64,000 bases of DNA, taken from contig NZ_JAJFZK010000005.1 of assembly GCF_020731355.1 (NCBI RefSeq), positions 1 through 64,000 of the forward strand, written 5' to 3'. Each line of letters starts with the position of its first letter. Position 1 is the stretch's first letter. Below, piece after piece: positions 16,938 to 27,092 of this stretch. The DNA is from Bacillus sp. REN16. GTDB lineage: Bacteria > Bacillota > Bacilli > Bacillales > Bacillaceae_L. The notes under the pieces were generated by a model that was not told the origin of the DNA, made no database searches, and worked only from the letters and a program-made list of their open reading frames with translations. Made by a program: the position numbers and the translations under genes.

Positions 16938-18339
16938 ATTGAATTCTAATTACACGACCGTTAAACTTTTCTTTCCAATACCCGGTAGTCATATCAGCAA
17001 TCGCTACACCCGTAGAGCTTTGAGATCCTAAAAACTTACCTCCACCTATATAAATACCGACATGTCCATCTATCTTATATGTATCAAAGAATACTAAATC
17101 ACCAAATTGCATGGCACTAGATGGAATTTTAACTCCTTCATTCTTTAATGTATCAGTAGTATTTCCGACATGAATACCTGCTTCGGAAAAAACATGGTTA
17201 ACGAATCCGGAACAATCAAATCTCCCATTATCTATATCAATTTGATTCCTTCCAGCACCGAATACGTAAACAGAATTACCAATATAGCTATAAGAGTTAA
17301 TAATTGCCTCAACTAAGCCATCACTTGTATTAGAGGCGGTCCGTGCAAATTGATTAATATATTCAATACTTTCTAAGGTTGATTCTGAATTAATTTCAAA
17401 TTTACCATCCTGCTCATTTAAGAATTTCTCCTTAATTGCTTCCGCTTCTAGTGCAAGATCTCGATTATTTTTATATAATTCGGCCATGAAATCCAGACTT
17501 TCCTGTTCCTTTCGTTCCACGGCTTCTTTTAGAACATCCTGTTGTCTTTTTTGCTCTACTATATTTGCTTGCATTCCTTCGTATTCAATTTTCATAGCAG
17601 TTAATCCTTCAAGTTTTTCCTTAACGATAGCTTGCTTGTCTTCTAACTTTTTTAAATCTGACTTCTGCTGCTCTATTAAATTTTTATCTGCTTTCAATAG
17701 TGTTGCGACCGCAAATACACGGTCAACAAAGTTACTGAAATTTGATGATCCGACTAAAACATTTACATACTCTACTTTTCCACCATTTCTTTGAAGTGCT
17801 CTAGCTCTATTTTGTAATATTTCCAAGCGCTTTTGAATTCCCTCATTCAAGGAATGTATTTCTTTTTCCAGCTTCTTAATCTCTTGATTGTTTTCATTAA
17901 TATTTGCCTTTGTTTCTTCTATAATTTTATTATTATCTGTAATCGCTTGTTCAAATTGTTGGATTTGTTTATTGAAATGTGCAATATCAGCTTGGATTTT
18001 TAAGAGCTCTTGAACGGTTTTTTCAATCTCTGCACGAATACCTTCATGTTCCTCTTTAATTAAGTTGGTACCTTCTTCAAACTCCTTCATTGAGTCCATT
18101 ATAGATTTTTGTTCATTTTCTGTTGTGGATTTGTTTTCTGTATTCTTAGGTGGTTCTGTTTGATCATTCGTTGATTCAGTAGGAGGATTTTCATGAAGTG
18201 GATTTGTTGAAGTTGCAAGAGAAGATTCTATTCCTCCTCTTTGATTTTCAGTTGCTTCTGCAGAAATAACCGGGACAAAAGAAATACTCCCTATACTTAC
18301 AACAATCATCGTATTTAGAAATATTAGCTTTCTATTCAA
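16936..18339 (-). CDS. secreted NlpC/P60 peptidoglycan endopeptidase with coiled coil (CwlO/PcsB-like)
   Basis: About 467 residues. A signal peptide (LIFLNTMIVVSIGSISFVPV, cleaved near AEA) is followed by a Thr/Asn/Glu-rich linker, a long coiled coil (about residues 90-310, heptads of Glu, Lys, Gln, Ile) and a C-terminal NlpC/P60 domain (about 345-467). The catalytic Cys is in RFDCSGFVNH and the His in GHVGIYIGGG. Such enzymes cut stem peptides during wall growth, and in CwlO the coiled coil is contacted by FtsEX. The TTG at 18339 has GGAGG 7 bases upstream; the in-frame ATG at 18357 lies inside a REP element and lacks a binding site. Confidence 0.9.
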   Translation of the reverse strand: MNRKLIFLNTMIVVSIGSISFVPVISAEATENQRGGIESSLATSTNPLHENPPTESTNDQTEPPKNTENKSTTENEQKSIMDSMKEFEEGTNLIKEEHEGIRAEIEKTVQELLKIQADIAHFNKQIQQFEQAITDNNKIIEETKANINENNQEIKKLEKEIHSLNEGIQKRLEILQNRARALQRNGGKVEYVNVLVGSSNFSNFVDRVFAVATLLKADKNLIEQQKSDLKKLEDKQAIVKEKLEGLTAMKIEYEGMQANIVEQKRQQDVLKEAVERKEQESLDFMAELYKNNRDLALEAEAIKEKFLNEQDGKFEINSESTLESIEYINQFARTASNTSDGLVEAIINSYSYIGNSVYVFGAGRNQIDIDNGRFDCSGFVNHVFSEAGIHVGNTTDTLKNEGVKIPSSAMQFGDLVFFDTYKIDGHVGIYIGGGKFLGSQSSTGVAIADMTTGYWKEKFNGRVIRIQ

Positions 18340-18352
18340 TACTTTACCTCCA

Positions 18353-18390
18353 AACATAGGGACGGTTCCGCCGTTTCCCTATTTTTTTAC
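18353..18390 (+). repeat. REP-like element in the NlpC/P60 gene leader
   Basis: Near-consensus copy (AGGGACGGTTCCGCCGTTTC, then CCTATTTTTTTAC) in plus orientation, facing away from the minus-strand gene. It overlaps the spurious ATG at 18357. A cre-like sequence (TGTAAACGTTAAAC, 12 of 14 matches) follows near 18395. Confidence 0.8.
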
Positions 18391-18490
18391 ATCTAATGTA
18401 AACGTTAAACGAGAATTAACAGTTTTTCAATAAATAGATATCAACAGAAATCTACAAAACGAGTGAAAGTGGTGCTGAACTTTGGGGAAA

Positions 18491-18526
18491 CATAGGGACG
18501 GTTCAACTGTTCCCCTATTTTTTACC
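18491..18526 (+). repeat. REP-like element, left border of the RAYT unit
   Basis: CATAGGGACGGTTCAACTG, then TTCCCCTATTTTTTACC in plus orientation. With the minus-oriented copies at 19966-20031 it brackets the RAYT gene and its 600-base leader. Confidence 0.8.
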
Positions 18527-19155
18527 ATTTCTGCTCAATTGTTGTGAAATAAAAATTTTAAAAAAAGTTTTTCAAGAATAGAAGGACTATTGAACTAGAC
18601 ATAGAATAATTATATTGAACTTGTAATCTCGCTATTTGAAATCCCCAATCCTTCTTCTTTTAATTACCAAGCCACACTAAAAACAATCTATTTCCAACAC
18701 TTTTTAACTTTCTATGATTATTTTTAATATTGGAATAAAGTGACTTGGGGGAATTGTGCTCAGGTTCCAAGTGCGTACAGCATATTCAAGACGTATTCCA
18801 GCATTTGTCCGTATGCATGGACAAGCTAAAAGTCCTTTAAAATAGCGGTAGCTGGAGGCAAAGCACACAGTTCCTTATCCTTCATCCCTTAGCTTCGTCG
18901 TAAGGTCGAATCCCCGGCTTAGCAGATTTCTTGGCTAACAAAACCATTATTGCACTTGTACTCTCAAACAAATTCCAACCTATTAAAATAGGATATTTGG
19001 CCCTATCTATGCTCTATTTGCTATTTCTCTTTTTCTCCAATCGCTAAAACTCAACGGATAAGTACCATGATATTACGGATGAAGGAAGCAAGTACGTTAA
19101 GAAGGAAAAAAGCACAAGAAAAGTTTAAACAACAGAATATCTGGAGGTGGACAAA

Positions 19156-19932
19156 TTGCCTCGAAAGGCAAGGTTAATAAGTAAAACAGGAGTCTATCAT
19201 TTGATGTGGAGGGGAGCGAATCGGCAGGAAATTTTCCATGATGAAGAGGACTGGAGGACCTTCTTGGAGATTCTGAAAAAATATAAAATGATGCTAAATT
19301 TGAGATTCTATGCATGGTGTCTAATGAGTAATCATGTTCATTTATTAATAAAGGAGGGGGATGAAAGTATTTCTAGTACGATGAAACGGATTGGTGTGAG
19401 TTATGCCGGATATTACAATTGGAAATATAAGACGACTGGACATCTTTTTCAGGATCGGTTCAAAAGCGAGAATGTTGAAGATCGGGGCTATTTGCGAACA
19501 GTTGTCAGGTATATACATCAAAACCCTGTAAAGGCAGGGATGGAAACGAGACCGGATGGATGGAAGTGGAGCAGCTGTCGCGGATACTATGGTCACAGCT
19601 TTTATCCACAGGGGTTATTGGATCGGTATTTTCTATTAAATATGTTTTCTCCTGACGTCAAAGAAGCTCAGGCATTATTTAAAGAATTTAATGAAAGACA
19701 AAACGATGATCAATGTCTGGATGAGATAGTGAATGATAGGGGATTAACAGATCATGAAGCGAGGCTGCAAATTAAGGAATTGCTGGGGGCCATGGAAATT
19801 CCGCATGTAAAGAGCTTGCCCAAGGAACTAAGAAAAGAAGTGCTACGAGAGGTAAAAGGAATTAGGGGAATTTCGATGCGCCAGGCTGCGAGGATATTGG
19901 GGATATCTTTGAATCTTGTGTTTAGGGCGTGA
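19156..19932 (+). CDS. REP-associated tyrosine transposase (RAYT, Y1_Tnp/IS200-like)
   Basis: 258-residue HUH single-strand transposase. The HUH-type motif is SNHVHLL, the catalytic tyrosine region is RYIHQNPVKAG, and the N-terminus PRKARLISKTGVYHLMWRG is typical for RAYTs. The C-terminus carries a helix-turn-helix-like segment (MRQAARILGISLNLVF). The TTG start has GGAGGTGG 8 bases upstream; the GTG at 19147 overlaps that site. RAYTs are single-copy domesticated relatives of IS200/IS605 transposases thought to mobilise REP hairpins. Here the surrounding REP-like repeats fit that role. Confidence 0.88.
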   Translation: MPRKARLISKTGVYHLMWRGANRQEIFHDEEDWRTFLEILKKYKMMLNLRFYAWCLMSNHVHLLIKEGDESISSTMKRIGVSYAGYYNWKYKTTGHLFQDRFKSENVEDRGYLRTVVRYIHQNPVKAGMETRPDGWKWSSCRGYYGHSFYPQGLLDRYFLLNMFSPDVKEAQALFKEFNERQNDDQCLDEIVNDRGLTDHEARLQIKELLGAMEIPHVKSLPKELRKEVLREVKGIRGISMRQAARILGISLNLVFRA

Positions 19933-19965
19933 ACAAAAGCGAATAAGGGGGGGGCTTCCAGATTA

Positions 19966-20031
19966 TAGGAGAACGGGAGAACCGTCCCTTTGTTTCCCGA
20001 TTGTCCCCTTCAAGAACCGTCCCCTTGTTTT
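19966..20031 (-). repeat. two REP-like copies, right border of the RAYT unit
   Basis: Two copies in minus orientation: AGAACGGGAGAACCGTCCC with TTTGTTTCCC (19966-19999), and CAAGAACCGTCCCCTTGTTT (about 20012-20031). They begin about 35 bases after the RAYT stop and mirror the plus-oriented copy at 18491. Confidence 0.8.
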
Positions 20032-20173
20032 ACTTTCGAAAATTTGAAAGTTTATGCAGGAAATTAGCACTTTTTGGAGAATATTGTAGTTTACTGCAGT
20101 TACAACAGCAATAATGGTGATATCATTATAAGTTTCTTCTTCTTAACGCTCTTTCATGAAAGGGGTTACAAAT

Positions 20174-21169
20174 ATGAAAAAGCTGCTTTTCGTTTACTTA
20201 TTGCTCATTGGTTTGTTTGTGTTATATATCTATAATTACCAGGCGGAGCGCTCAGCGAAACGTGCATGGAATGATAATGAACTAGTCGGGAATACGGATG
20301 AAACTTACGTAATGGTCACGTTTTTGTCTGGAATAGACTACTGGAAACGGGCGTTAAAAGGTTTTGAGGATGCAGCGGAGGCTTTAAATGTATCGATTGA
20401 ATATCGGGGTGCCACGCAATATGACGTTCACGAAGAGGTCACGGTTCTTGAACAGGTGATTGCCAAAAATCCAGCGGGAATTGCCATTTCCACAATGGAC
20501 CCGCAAGCCTTAAATCCTGTGATTGATAAAGCAGTGGAGGCTGGGATACCAGTTGTGATGTTTGATGCCGATGCCCCGGATAGCAAGGCTTATTCATTTT
20601 TAGGTACAGATAATTATAAAGCTGGGGCGGAAGCAGCCCGAAAAATGGCCGAGTTATTGAACAAAAAGGGGAAGGTTGGCGTCATTACACTTCCACATCA
20701 ATTAAATCATCAGGAACGTACCCAAGGGTTTCAGGATACCATTTTTATGGACTACCCCGATATGGAGATCGTTTCCATCAACGACGGAAGAGGAGATCAG
20801 GTGGTATCTGGAGAAGTGGCGGAAACTATGATTGCGGAAAATCCCGACCTTTCGGGAATCTTTGTTACAGAAGCGAATGGCGGAGTTGGAGTCGGACAAG
20901 CCATCATTAAGAATAACCTCCAGGATTCGATAAAAGTTATCAGTTTTGATACGGATAAGGGAACACTGGATATGATTAAAGACGGTGTTATCTCTGCTTC
21001 AATTGCGCAGGGCACATGGGAGATGGGATACTGGTCCTTGCAATTTTTGTTTCACTTACAGCATGGTTTTTTTGAACAAGAACATAAAGATGCACCATTG
21101 CCTCAATATGTAGATACGGGTGTAACCATTGTGACAAAGGAAAATGTTCAATCCTATTACCCGCATTAA
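20174..21169 (+). CDS. sugar-binding lipoprotein-like sensor component (RbsB family, AraP-like)
   Basis: Periplasmic-binding-protein-4 family protein, 331 residues. It carries an uncleaved-looking N-terminal hydrophobic segment (LLFVYLLLIGLFVLYIY) without a lipobox Cys, so it is probably membrane-tethered outside. Ligand-domain motifs include FLSGIDYWKRALKGFEDAA and SFLGTDNYKAGAEAA. The ATG at 20174 follows AAAGGGG; the ATG at 20156 lacks a site. It precedes a LytS-type kinase and a YesN-type regulator, the arrangement of AraPST in Geobacillus, so it probably presents an extracellular sugar to the kinase and does not feed a transporter. Confidence 0.85.
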   Translation: MKKLLFVYLLLIGLFVLYIYNYQAERSAKRAWNDNELVGNTDETYVMVTFLSGIDYWKRALKGFEDAAEALNVSIEYRGATQYDVHEEVTVLEQVIAKNPAGIAISTMDPQALNPVIDKAVEAGIPVVMFDADAPDSKAYSFLGTDNYKAGAEAARKMAELLNKKGKVGVITLPHQLNHQERTQGFQDTIFMDYPDMEIVSINDGRGDQVVSGEVAETMIAENPDLSGIFVTEANGGVGVGQAIIKNNLQDSIKVISFDTDKGTLDMIKDGVISASIAQGTWEMGYWSLQFLFHLQHGFFEQEHKDAPLPQYVDTGVTIVTKENVQSYYPH

Positions 21170-21184
21170 ACTTCTTAGAATGGA

Positions 21185-23023
21185 TTGGTTCGATTGAAAA
21201 ATTTTATACAAATTAATAATCTGCCCATTCGATATAAACTAATCTCTCATTTTTTAATCATTAGTGTCATTCCGATTATTTGTTTAGGAATGTTAATAAA
21301 TTGGACAGTTGGACGTGTTGTGGAAGAGCAGGTAAATAAGAATACATTACAGCTGATTAGTAAAGTGAACGAGTCACTTGAATTTCATTTAACCAACATG
21401 CAGCGGATTACCTATTTTATTTCCTATAATAATCGGGTTCAGGAATTTTTTGATACAAAAAATCAAATGCCTGTTCAAGATCAAACGAATGAATTTGAGA
21501 TTCAACGTTATCTGCGCAATTTTACAACGTTATCGCCTGAAATTGCGGGTATTCTGCTCGTAAATACTTCTGGGAAATATGTCAGTAATGAATTGTATGC
21601 ACCTGATTCAACGAATTTAACAGAAGAGTCATGGTATAAAGAAGCTATTGAAAACAAAGGAATCTTTAAAATTATTGGTCAGCCGAAGGAACGAAGAATC
21701 TCATCATTGGTGAATTATAAAAATAATGAGGTCGTGACTGTAGTTCGTGCTATTATGGATCCGATTACACAGGATGTATTAGGTGTCGTTCTAATTGATT
21801 TAAAGGTCAGAACGATTGCTGAAACGCTGGTAGATGTACGTTTAGGAAAGACAGGCTATTTAACGGCGATTGATGATCAGAACCGCGCCATCTATCAACC
21901 AGATGACCCATTAATTGAGACAATTCCGAATGAGTGGTTCGAAGGGAAAAAATCAGGGACATTTTCAAAAGAAGTCAATTCACAGAAATTGCAATTCATT
22001 TACCAAAAATCACCCTATTCCAACTGGACCGTTATAGGTGTTTTCCCAACAAAGGAAACCATTTATGAAATAAGTGAAATCCAATTTTATTTAGTCGTTT
22101 TTGTGTTTATCATTCTATTATTTGGTATAGCAGTATCTTACGTTCTATCAATCTCCATTTCAAAACCAATCGGGCAGTTAATGACATTTATGCGTAAAGC
22201 GGAAGGTGGCGAGCTTGGAGTACGTTATATCGAAAAACGAGATGATGAAATTGGCATGCTCGGTCGAAGCTTTAATAAAATGTTAAAACAAATCAATGAG
22301 CTGTTGCGTCTTACCGAGCGACATGAAAGACAGAAGCGGGAAGCAGAGTTTCGAAGTTTACAAGCTAATATCAATCCCCATTTTCTCTATAACACGCTTG
22401 ATACAATTCAATGGATGGCAAGAAAGCAAAAGGCCACTGATATCGCCGAAGTCGTTGAATCATTAGCAAAATTGTTCCGGATTGGGCTAAGTAAAGGAAG
22501 GGATATCATCACCCTTGATAAGGAAATCGAACATATCGAAAGCTATTTAAGGATTCAAAAAACGAGATATCGTGAAAAGCTGCTATATCAGATTGATGTG
22601 GACGAAGGGCTGGGTTCGTTATATGTTTTAAAATTTATTTTACAGCCACTTATCGAAAATGCAATCTACCATGGAATCAAGGAGCGGCGGGGGCCGGGGC
22701 AAATTTTGGTCACTGCACGACAGGATAAAGAGAAATTATTACTTGCTATCCAGGATAATGGGGCCGGGATGTCGGAATCACAGCTGCACGAAATTCGACT
22801 AGCCCTTACTGATGCGGTGAGAATAACGGAAAATCAAGGCGAATCGAAGAATCAAAAGGGATATGGAATCTTAAATGTTCAAGCTAGAATTTTACTAGCG
22901 TTCGGTCATGAATATGGGATTACGATTGAGAGTTCAGAAAATACAGGTACAAAGATTGAATTGGTATTACCAATATTAGAAAAGGATTTTGGATGGGAAG
23001 AGGAGTGGAGGAAACATGCGTAA
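21185..23023 (+). CDS. sensor histidine kinase, LytS/YesM type (AraS-like)
   Basis: 612 residues with two membrane helices (about 19-39 and 296-320) flanking an extracellular Cache-like sensor domain, then HAMP (about 320-372), the His_kinase domain with the phospho-acceptor in NINPHFLYNTLD, and a C-terminal HATPase domain (LQPLIENAIYHGI N-box, DNGAGM G-box). It should autophosphorylate when the extracellular sugar-binding protein is occupied and pass phosphate to the next gene's product. The start is a TTG; the binding site is weak, so the exact N-terminus is uncertain by a few residues. It overlaps the regulator gene by 8 bases. Confidence 0.92.
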   Translation: MVRLKNFIQINNLPIRYKLISHFLIISVIPIICLGMLINWTVGRVVEEQVNKNTLQLISKVNESLEFHLTNMQRITYFISYNNRVQEFFDTKNQMPVQDQTNEFEIQRYLRNFTTLSPEIAGILLVNTSGKYVSNELYAPDSTNLTEESWYKEAIENKGIFKIIGQPKERRISSLVNYKNNEVVTVVRAIMDPITQDVLGVVLIDLKVRTIAETLVDVRLGKTGYLTAIDDQNRAIYQPDDPLIETIPNEWFEGKKSGTFSKEVNSQKLQFIYQKSPYSNWTVIGVFPTKETIYEISEIQFYLVVFVFIILLFGIAVSYVLSISISKPIGQLMTFMRKAEGGELGVRYIEKRDDEIGMLGRSFNKMLKQINELLRLTERHERQKREAEFRSLQANINPHFLYNTLDTIQWMARKQKATDIAEVVESLAKLFRIGLSKGRDIITLDKEIEHIESYLRIQKTRYREKLLYQIDVDEGLGSLYVLKFILQPLIENAIYHGIKERRGPGQILVTARQDKEKLLLAIQDNGAGMSESQLHEIRLALTDAVRITENQGESKNQKGYGILNVQARILLAFGHEYGITIESSENTGTKIELVLPILEKDFGWEEEWRKHA

Positions 23024-24209
23024 ATGGAAGGTTTTAATTGCAGATGACGAATTTATTATTCGTGATGGCATCCATTCTTCTGTTGATTGGGAGAGATATA
23101 ATATGGAAGTGGTTGGTGAAGCAGAGGATGGGGAGGAAGCAGTTGAAGTAGCGCTTGAGCATCAGGTTGATATTTTACTCATTGATTTAAATATGCCGAT
23201 CATGAATGGTCTGGAAGCTATGAAACAGATTAAACAACAATTGCCAGCCTGTAAAATGGTAGTGGTATCGGGTTACGATGAATTCCGTTACGCTCAAGAG
23301 GCGCTTCGTTTGAAGGTGGAGGATTACCTATTAAAACCTGTGAATCCAGGAAAGCTGGAAGCAATCATCATGGAACTGCAACGAAAGCTGGATATGGAGG
23401 TTAGCCAAAAAGAATTCGTAAAACAGGCCACAATCCAAATTAAAAGGAATCAGACACAGCTCAAAGAGCGATTTTTTCAGGATTGGATGGAAGGTCAGCT
23501 AGCGAACGAAGAAATAATGGAACAGCTGCAATTTTTAAACTTGCCTGTAACCACTCCGATTCAATATATCGTAATAAAATGGCCTGACTACCATCTGAAT
23601 CAAATGTTTATGCAAGAAAATGACCGGCAAATCTATTTATTTGCAATCGAGAATATTGTAAAAGAAATGATAAAATCAAATAAGATCATAGTCTTTTGGG
23701 ACAGATCGCATTTGCTAAATATCTGCTTATGGGAGCCAATCAATCAGGAGCAAATGACCGAAATAAGGGATGTTGTACAACATTATTTTTCTATCACGAT
23801 CTATTATCATATGGAAGATATAAAGGAACTGGAATTCACTCATTTATACAAAGTATATGATCGATGTAAAAGAGAAGTGGATAAGCAGATCAAAATTTCT
23901 CCAATTGTGAAGGATGCACTTTCCTATATTCGACAGCATTACCAGGATTCCTCTTTAACGTTGGAAAAGGTTGCTGAGGAATTGCATATTACAACGGTCT
24001 ATTTAAGCCGGATAATGAAACATGAGCTGGGTATTTCTTACGTTGGACTTCTAACCCAAATGCGAATCAATAAAGCTGTTGATTTATTAAAAACAACCGA
24101 ACTATCCATACGTGATATAGCAGAGGCCGTCGGATATGATTCCCAACACTACTTTAGCACTACTTTTAAAAAAATAGTCGGTGTATCCCCGATGCAATTT
24201 AAAAATTGA
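23016..24209 (+). CDS. AraC-type response regulator, YesN family (AraT-like)
   Basis: 398 residues: receiver domain (1-120; phosphorylation Asp in [10 protein letters not shown], acidic pair ADDE, Lys in LLKPVNP), a linker domain (about 130-290), and a C-terminal AraC helix-turn-helix pair (about 300-398; [20 protein letters not shown] and [20 protein letters not shown]). The ATG lies behind GTGGAGGAAAC inside the end of the kinase gene, so translation is coupled. It is expected to activate the sugar ABC operon that starts 160 bases downstream. Confidence 0.93.
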   Translation: MRKWKVLIADDEFIIRDGIHSSVDWERYNMEVVGEAEDGEEAVEVALEHQVDILLIDLNMPIMNGLEAMKQIKQQLPACKMVVVSGYDEFRYAQEALRLKVEDYLLKPVNPGKLEAIIMELQRKLDMEVSQKEFVKQATIQIKRNQTQLKERFFQDWMEGQLANEEIMEQLQFLNLPVTTPIQYIVIKWPDYHLNQMFMQENDRQIYLFAIENIVKEMIKSNKIIVFWDRSHLLNICLWEPINQEQMTEIRDVVQHYFSITIYYHMEDIKELEFTHLYKVYDRCKREVDKQIKISPIVKDALSYIRQHYQDSSLTLEKVAEELHITTVYLSRIMKHELGISYVGLLTQMRINKAVDLLKTTELSIRDIAEAVGYDSQHYFSTTFKKIVGVSPMQFKN

Positions 24210-24237
24210 AAGCACTTTCTGTTGAAAGTGTTTTTTA
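24209..24237 (+). terminator. rho-independent terminator after the response regulator gene
   Basis: CACTTTC and GAAAGTG form a stem around TGTT, flanked by A-rich and T-rich runs and followed by six T. It separates the sensor genes from the transporter operon. Confidence 0.65.
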
Positions 24238-24296
24238 TTGTGTTTATTTAGCATTTATTTCAATCAGTTTAAATTTTTATAAAAAGTGTTTAAAAA

Positions 24297-24314
24297 TATG
24301 TAAAGCCTTACATA
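24297..24314 (+). promoter_or_regulatory. inverted repeat upstream of the monosaccharide transporter operon
   Basis: TATGTAA and TTACATA arms flank AGCC, about 57 bases before the start codon. It is a candidate operator, either for the neighbouring AraC-type regulator or for another regulator of sugar uptake. Confidence 0.35.
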
Positions 24315-24370
24315 GGGGGAAATGGTATTTTATAACTAGTCAGATAAACAAAGAAATGGAAGGGGTTACA

Positions 24371-25465
24371 ATGATGAAAAAACTTAGTTTTTTAGTGCTA
24401 ATTATTAGTTTAGTATTTTCCTTGGTGGCTTGCAGTGGTAATGACAAATCATCCGGATCTGGGAAAGAATCAAAAGATGAATTAATTGGGGTTGCGATGC
24501 CTACGAAGTCATCTCAGCGTTGGGTTGATGATGGAAATAACATGGTGAAGCAATTGGAAGAGCTAGGCTACAAAACAGATTTACAGTATGCAGAAGATGA
24601 TGTAGATAAGCAAATCGAACAGATTGAAAATATGATTGTAAAAGGCGCAAAAGTTCTAGTTGTGGCATCGATTGACGGTACTGCTTTAACAAATGTACTT
24701 GACAAAGCAGCTGAACAAGATATCCAAGTAATTGCGTATGACCGTTTAATTATGGAAACGGAAAATGTAAGCTATTATGCAACTTTTGATAACTTCCAGG
24801 TAGGTGTGTTACAGGCTACTTATATTGAAGAAGCACTTAAGCTTAAGGATGAAGCTGGTCCATTTAACATTGAATTATTTGGCGGATCACCAGATGACAA
24901 TAACGCTTATTTCTTCTGGGATGGTGCTTTGTCTGTTCTTAAACCATATATCGACAGTGGTAAATTAGTTGTACAAAGTGGACAAACAGAATTCCAACAA
25001 GCTGCAACAATGCGTTGGGATGGAAATACAGCAAAATCTCGGATGGAAAACATTCTAAGTAAATCTTATTCTGGTTCTGAAACAGTAGATGCGGTTCTTT
25101 CACCATATGATGGAATCAGCCGTGGAGTTATTCAAGCATTAAAAGGAGTTGGGTATGGTTCTGCTGATCTTCCACTTCCAATTGTAACTGGACAAGATGC
25201 AGAGTCTGCTTCTATTAAATCAATTATTGCAGAAGAACAAACTCAAACAGTATTTAAAGATACACGTAATCTTGCTGCTGTTGTTGTAAAGATGATTGAA
25301 GCGATTCTTGCTGGAGAAGAAGCAGAAGTGAATGATACTGAAACGTACGATAATGGTAAAAAAGTTGTTCCTTCTTACTTAGTTGAACCTGTATCAGTCG
25401 ACATTAACAATTACAAGGAATTGTTAATTGATAGCGGCTATTATACAGAAGACGACATTAAATAA
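24371..25465 (+). CDS. chvE: multiple-monosaccharide ABC transporter substrate-binding lipoprotein (ChvE/AraE-like)
   Basis: 364-residue sugar-binding protein. The lipoprotein signal ends in LVACSGN (lipobox VAC). Its [19 protein letters not shown] segment is characteristic of the ChvE group, which binds arabinose, xylose, galactose and similar monosaccharides. The ATG pair at 24371/24374 follows AAGGGG; longer frames upstream have no binding site and would bury the signal peptide. A stable stem-loop lies behind the gene before the ATPase gene, a common way to raise the level of the binding protein. In Geobacillus the equivalent protein is the arabinose-binding AraE. Confidence 0.9.
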   Translation: MMKKLSFLVLIISLVFSLVACSGNDKSSGSGKESKDELIGVAMPTKSSQRWVDDGNNMVKQLEELGYKTDLQYAEDDVDKQIEQIENMIVKGAKVLVVASIDGTALTNVLDKAAEQDIQVIAYDRLIMETENVSYYATFDNFQVGVLQATYIEEALKLKDEAGPFNIELFGGSPDDNNAYFFWDGALSVLKPYIDSGKLVVQSGQTEFQQAATMRWDGNTAKSRMENILSKSYSGSETVDAVLSPYDGISRGVIQALKGVGYGSADLPLPIVTGQDAESASIKSIIAEEQTQTVFKDTRNLAAVVVKMIEAILAGEEAEVNDTETYDNGKKVVPSYLVEPVSVDINNYKELLIDSGYYTEDDIK

Positions 25466-25473
25466 GAAAACCA

Positions 25474-25505
25474 AATTTAGTGGTGATTTCGGTCACCACT
25501 AAATT
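25474..25505 (+). other. intercistronic stem-loop behind the binding-protein gene
   Basis: AATTTAGTGGTGA and TCACCACTAAATT form a perfect 13-bp stem with a 6-base loop. There is no T-run, so it more probably protects the upstream mRNA or causes partial termination than acts as a full terminator. Confidence 0.6.
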
Positions 25506-25541
25506 ACTTCATTCCATGATTCTTAACGAGGTGGTGAGGGT

Positions 25542-27092
25542 ATGCCTGATTATATTTTAGAAATGCGAAACATCACAAAAACATTTCCTGGAGTTAAAGC
25601 TCTCGATAACGTAAATTTGAAGGTTGAAAAAGGCGAAATTCACTCTTTAGTAGGTGAAAATGGCGCTGGTAAATCAACGTTGATGAAGGTATTAAGTGGT
25701 GTTTATCCAAGTGGTTCCTATGAAGGCAGCATTTATTTTGAAGGCGAAGAATGTAACTTCAAGGATATTAAGCAAAGTGAACAAATAGGCATTGTCATCA
25801 TTCATCAAGAGTTGGCATTAAGTCCCTTTTTATCGATTGCCGAAAATATCTTTCTCGGAAATGAGAGACAATCCAAAGCTATTATCAATTGGCAGGATAC
25901 GTTTTCAGAAGCAATAAAACTATTGGAACGTGTGGGGTTAAAGGAATCACCGAACACAGCTGTTATGGATATTGGGGTTGGAAAACAACAGCTTGTTGAA
26001 ATTGCCAAAGCCTTATCGAAAAATGTAAAACTATTAATTCTTGATGAACCAACAGCTGCACTTAATGAAACAGATAGTGAAAATCTGTTAAAGCTCCTGC
26101 TAGAACTTAAAAAACAAGGAATTACCTCCATTCTAATTTCCCATAAATTAAATGAAGTGTCTAGTATTTCAGATAATATTACGATTTTACGAGATGGGCA
26201 AACCATTGAAACGTTTGAAGCCGATGGTGGAAAGGCGACAGAGGATCGTATTATTAAGGGAATGGTAGGACGCGAGTTGACAAGCCGCTATCCCGAGCGG
26301 GTACCTGCTATTGGGGAAACGATTTTTGAAGTGGAAAATTGGAATGTGTATCATCCTCTACAACGTGACCGAAAAGTCATAGACAATGTGAACATTCATA
26401 TTCGACGTGGGGAAATCGTTGGATTAGCAGGTTTAATGGGTGCAGGCAGAACAGAACTGGCAATGAGTATTTTTGGTAAAACCTATGGTAAAAAAATTAC
26501 AGGCTTGTTGTACAAAAACGGGGAAGAAATCCAAATAAATACGGTAAGTGAAGCAATTGAGCATGGCGTTGCTTATGTTTCAGAGGACCGAAAAACATAT
26601 GGATTAAATTTAATCGATGATATCAAACGGAATATAACTCTGTCTAATCTCAAGCGAATTTCGAATAATACGGTAATTGATGAAAATAAGGAATTCCGGG
26701 AAGCGCAGCTTTTACGGGAAAGATTGAACATAAAAACACCAACATTGGGTCAACTCGCGGGTAATTTAAGCGGTGGAAATCAGCAAAAAATTGTTTTAAG
26801 CAAGTGGATTTTTACCGAGCCGGATATATTGATATTGGACGAACCGACCCGGGGAATCGATGTTGGAGCAAAGTTTGAAATTTACTCACTCATACATGAA
26901 CTTGCGGCTGAAGGAATGGGTGTACTTGTTATCTCCTCTGAACTACCTGAAGTGTTAGGACTTTCAGACCGAATTTATGTCATGAATGAAGGCCGGATAA
27001 CGGGTGAACTTGACCGCGCAGAAGCGAATCAGGAGAGCGTAATGCGCTATATGACGGGAACTGGAGGGACTAAACGTGCAAACAATAATTAA
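25542..27092 (+). CDS. mmsA: multiple-monosaccharide ABC transporter ATP-binding protein (MmsA/GguA/AraG-like)
   Basis: 516 residues with two fused ABC domains. Domain 1: Walker [10 protein letters not shown]-loop IIHQELALS, Walker [12 protein letters not shown]. Domain 2: a modified Walker [12 protein letters not shown], signature [14 protein letters not shown] and [11 protein letters not shown], as usual for the RbsA/XylG/GguA class where one site is weak. It energises uptake of the sugar bound by the preceding gene product. The start is an ATG behind GAGGTGGTGAGGG. It overlaps the permease gene by 17 bases. Confidence 0.93.
   Translation: MPDYILEMRNITKTFPGVKALDNVNLKVEKGEIHSLVGENGAGKSTLMKVLSGVYPSGSYEGSIYFEGEECNFKDIKQSEQIGIVIIHQELALSPFLSIAENIFLGNERQSKAIINWQDTFSEAIKLLERVGLKESPNTAVMDIGVGKQQLVEIAKALSKNVKLLILDEPTAALNETDSENLLKLLLELKKQGITSILISHKLNEVSSISDNITILRDGQTIETFEADGGKATEDRIIKGMVGRELTSRYPERVPAIGETIFEVENWNVYHPLQRDRKVIDNVNIHIRRGEIVGLAGLMGAGRTELAMSIFGKTYGKKITGLLYKNGEEIQINTVSEAIEHGVAYVSEDRKTYGLNLIDDIKRNITLSNLKRISNNTVIDENKEFREAQLLRERLNIKTPTLGQLAGNLSGGNQQKIVLSKWIFTEPDILILDEPTRGIDVGAKFEIYSLIHELAAEGMGVLVISSELPEVLGLSDRIYVMNEGRITGELDRAEANQESVMRYMTGTGGTKRANNN

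Larger units (their letters stand above)
18491..20032 (+). mobile_element. REP-RAYT unit
   Basis: A RAYT gene with a long noncoding leader (18527-19155), bracketed by REP-like elements in inverted orientation. The leader contains no open reading frame of note. It is homologous over several hundred bases to 28300-28800, which has the same bracket but a deleted transposase gene. Shared landmarks are TGAACTTGTAATCTCGCT (TGAACTAGTAACCTCGCT in the other copy) and CGGATAAGTACCATGATATT. The duplication with common borders suggests the whole block moves or has moved as a unit. Confidence 0.6.

Noticed and set aside
18340-18357. ATG at 18357 as start of the NlpC/P60 protein
   Set aside because: It lies inside a REP-like element and has no ribosome binding site; the TTG at 18339 has GGAGG at the right distance.
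24206-24370. N-terminal extension of the ChvE-like protein
   Set aside because: It would start in the regulator's terminator and bury the lipoprotein signal peptide.
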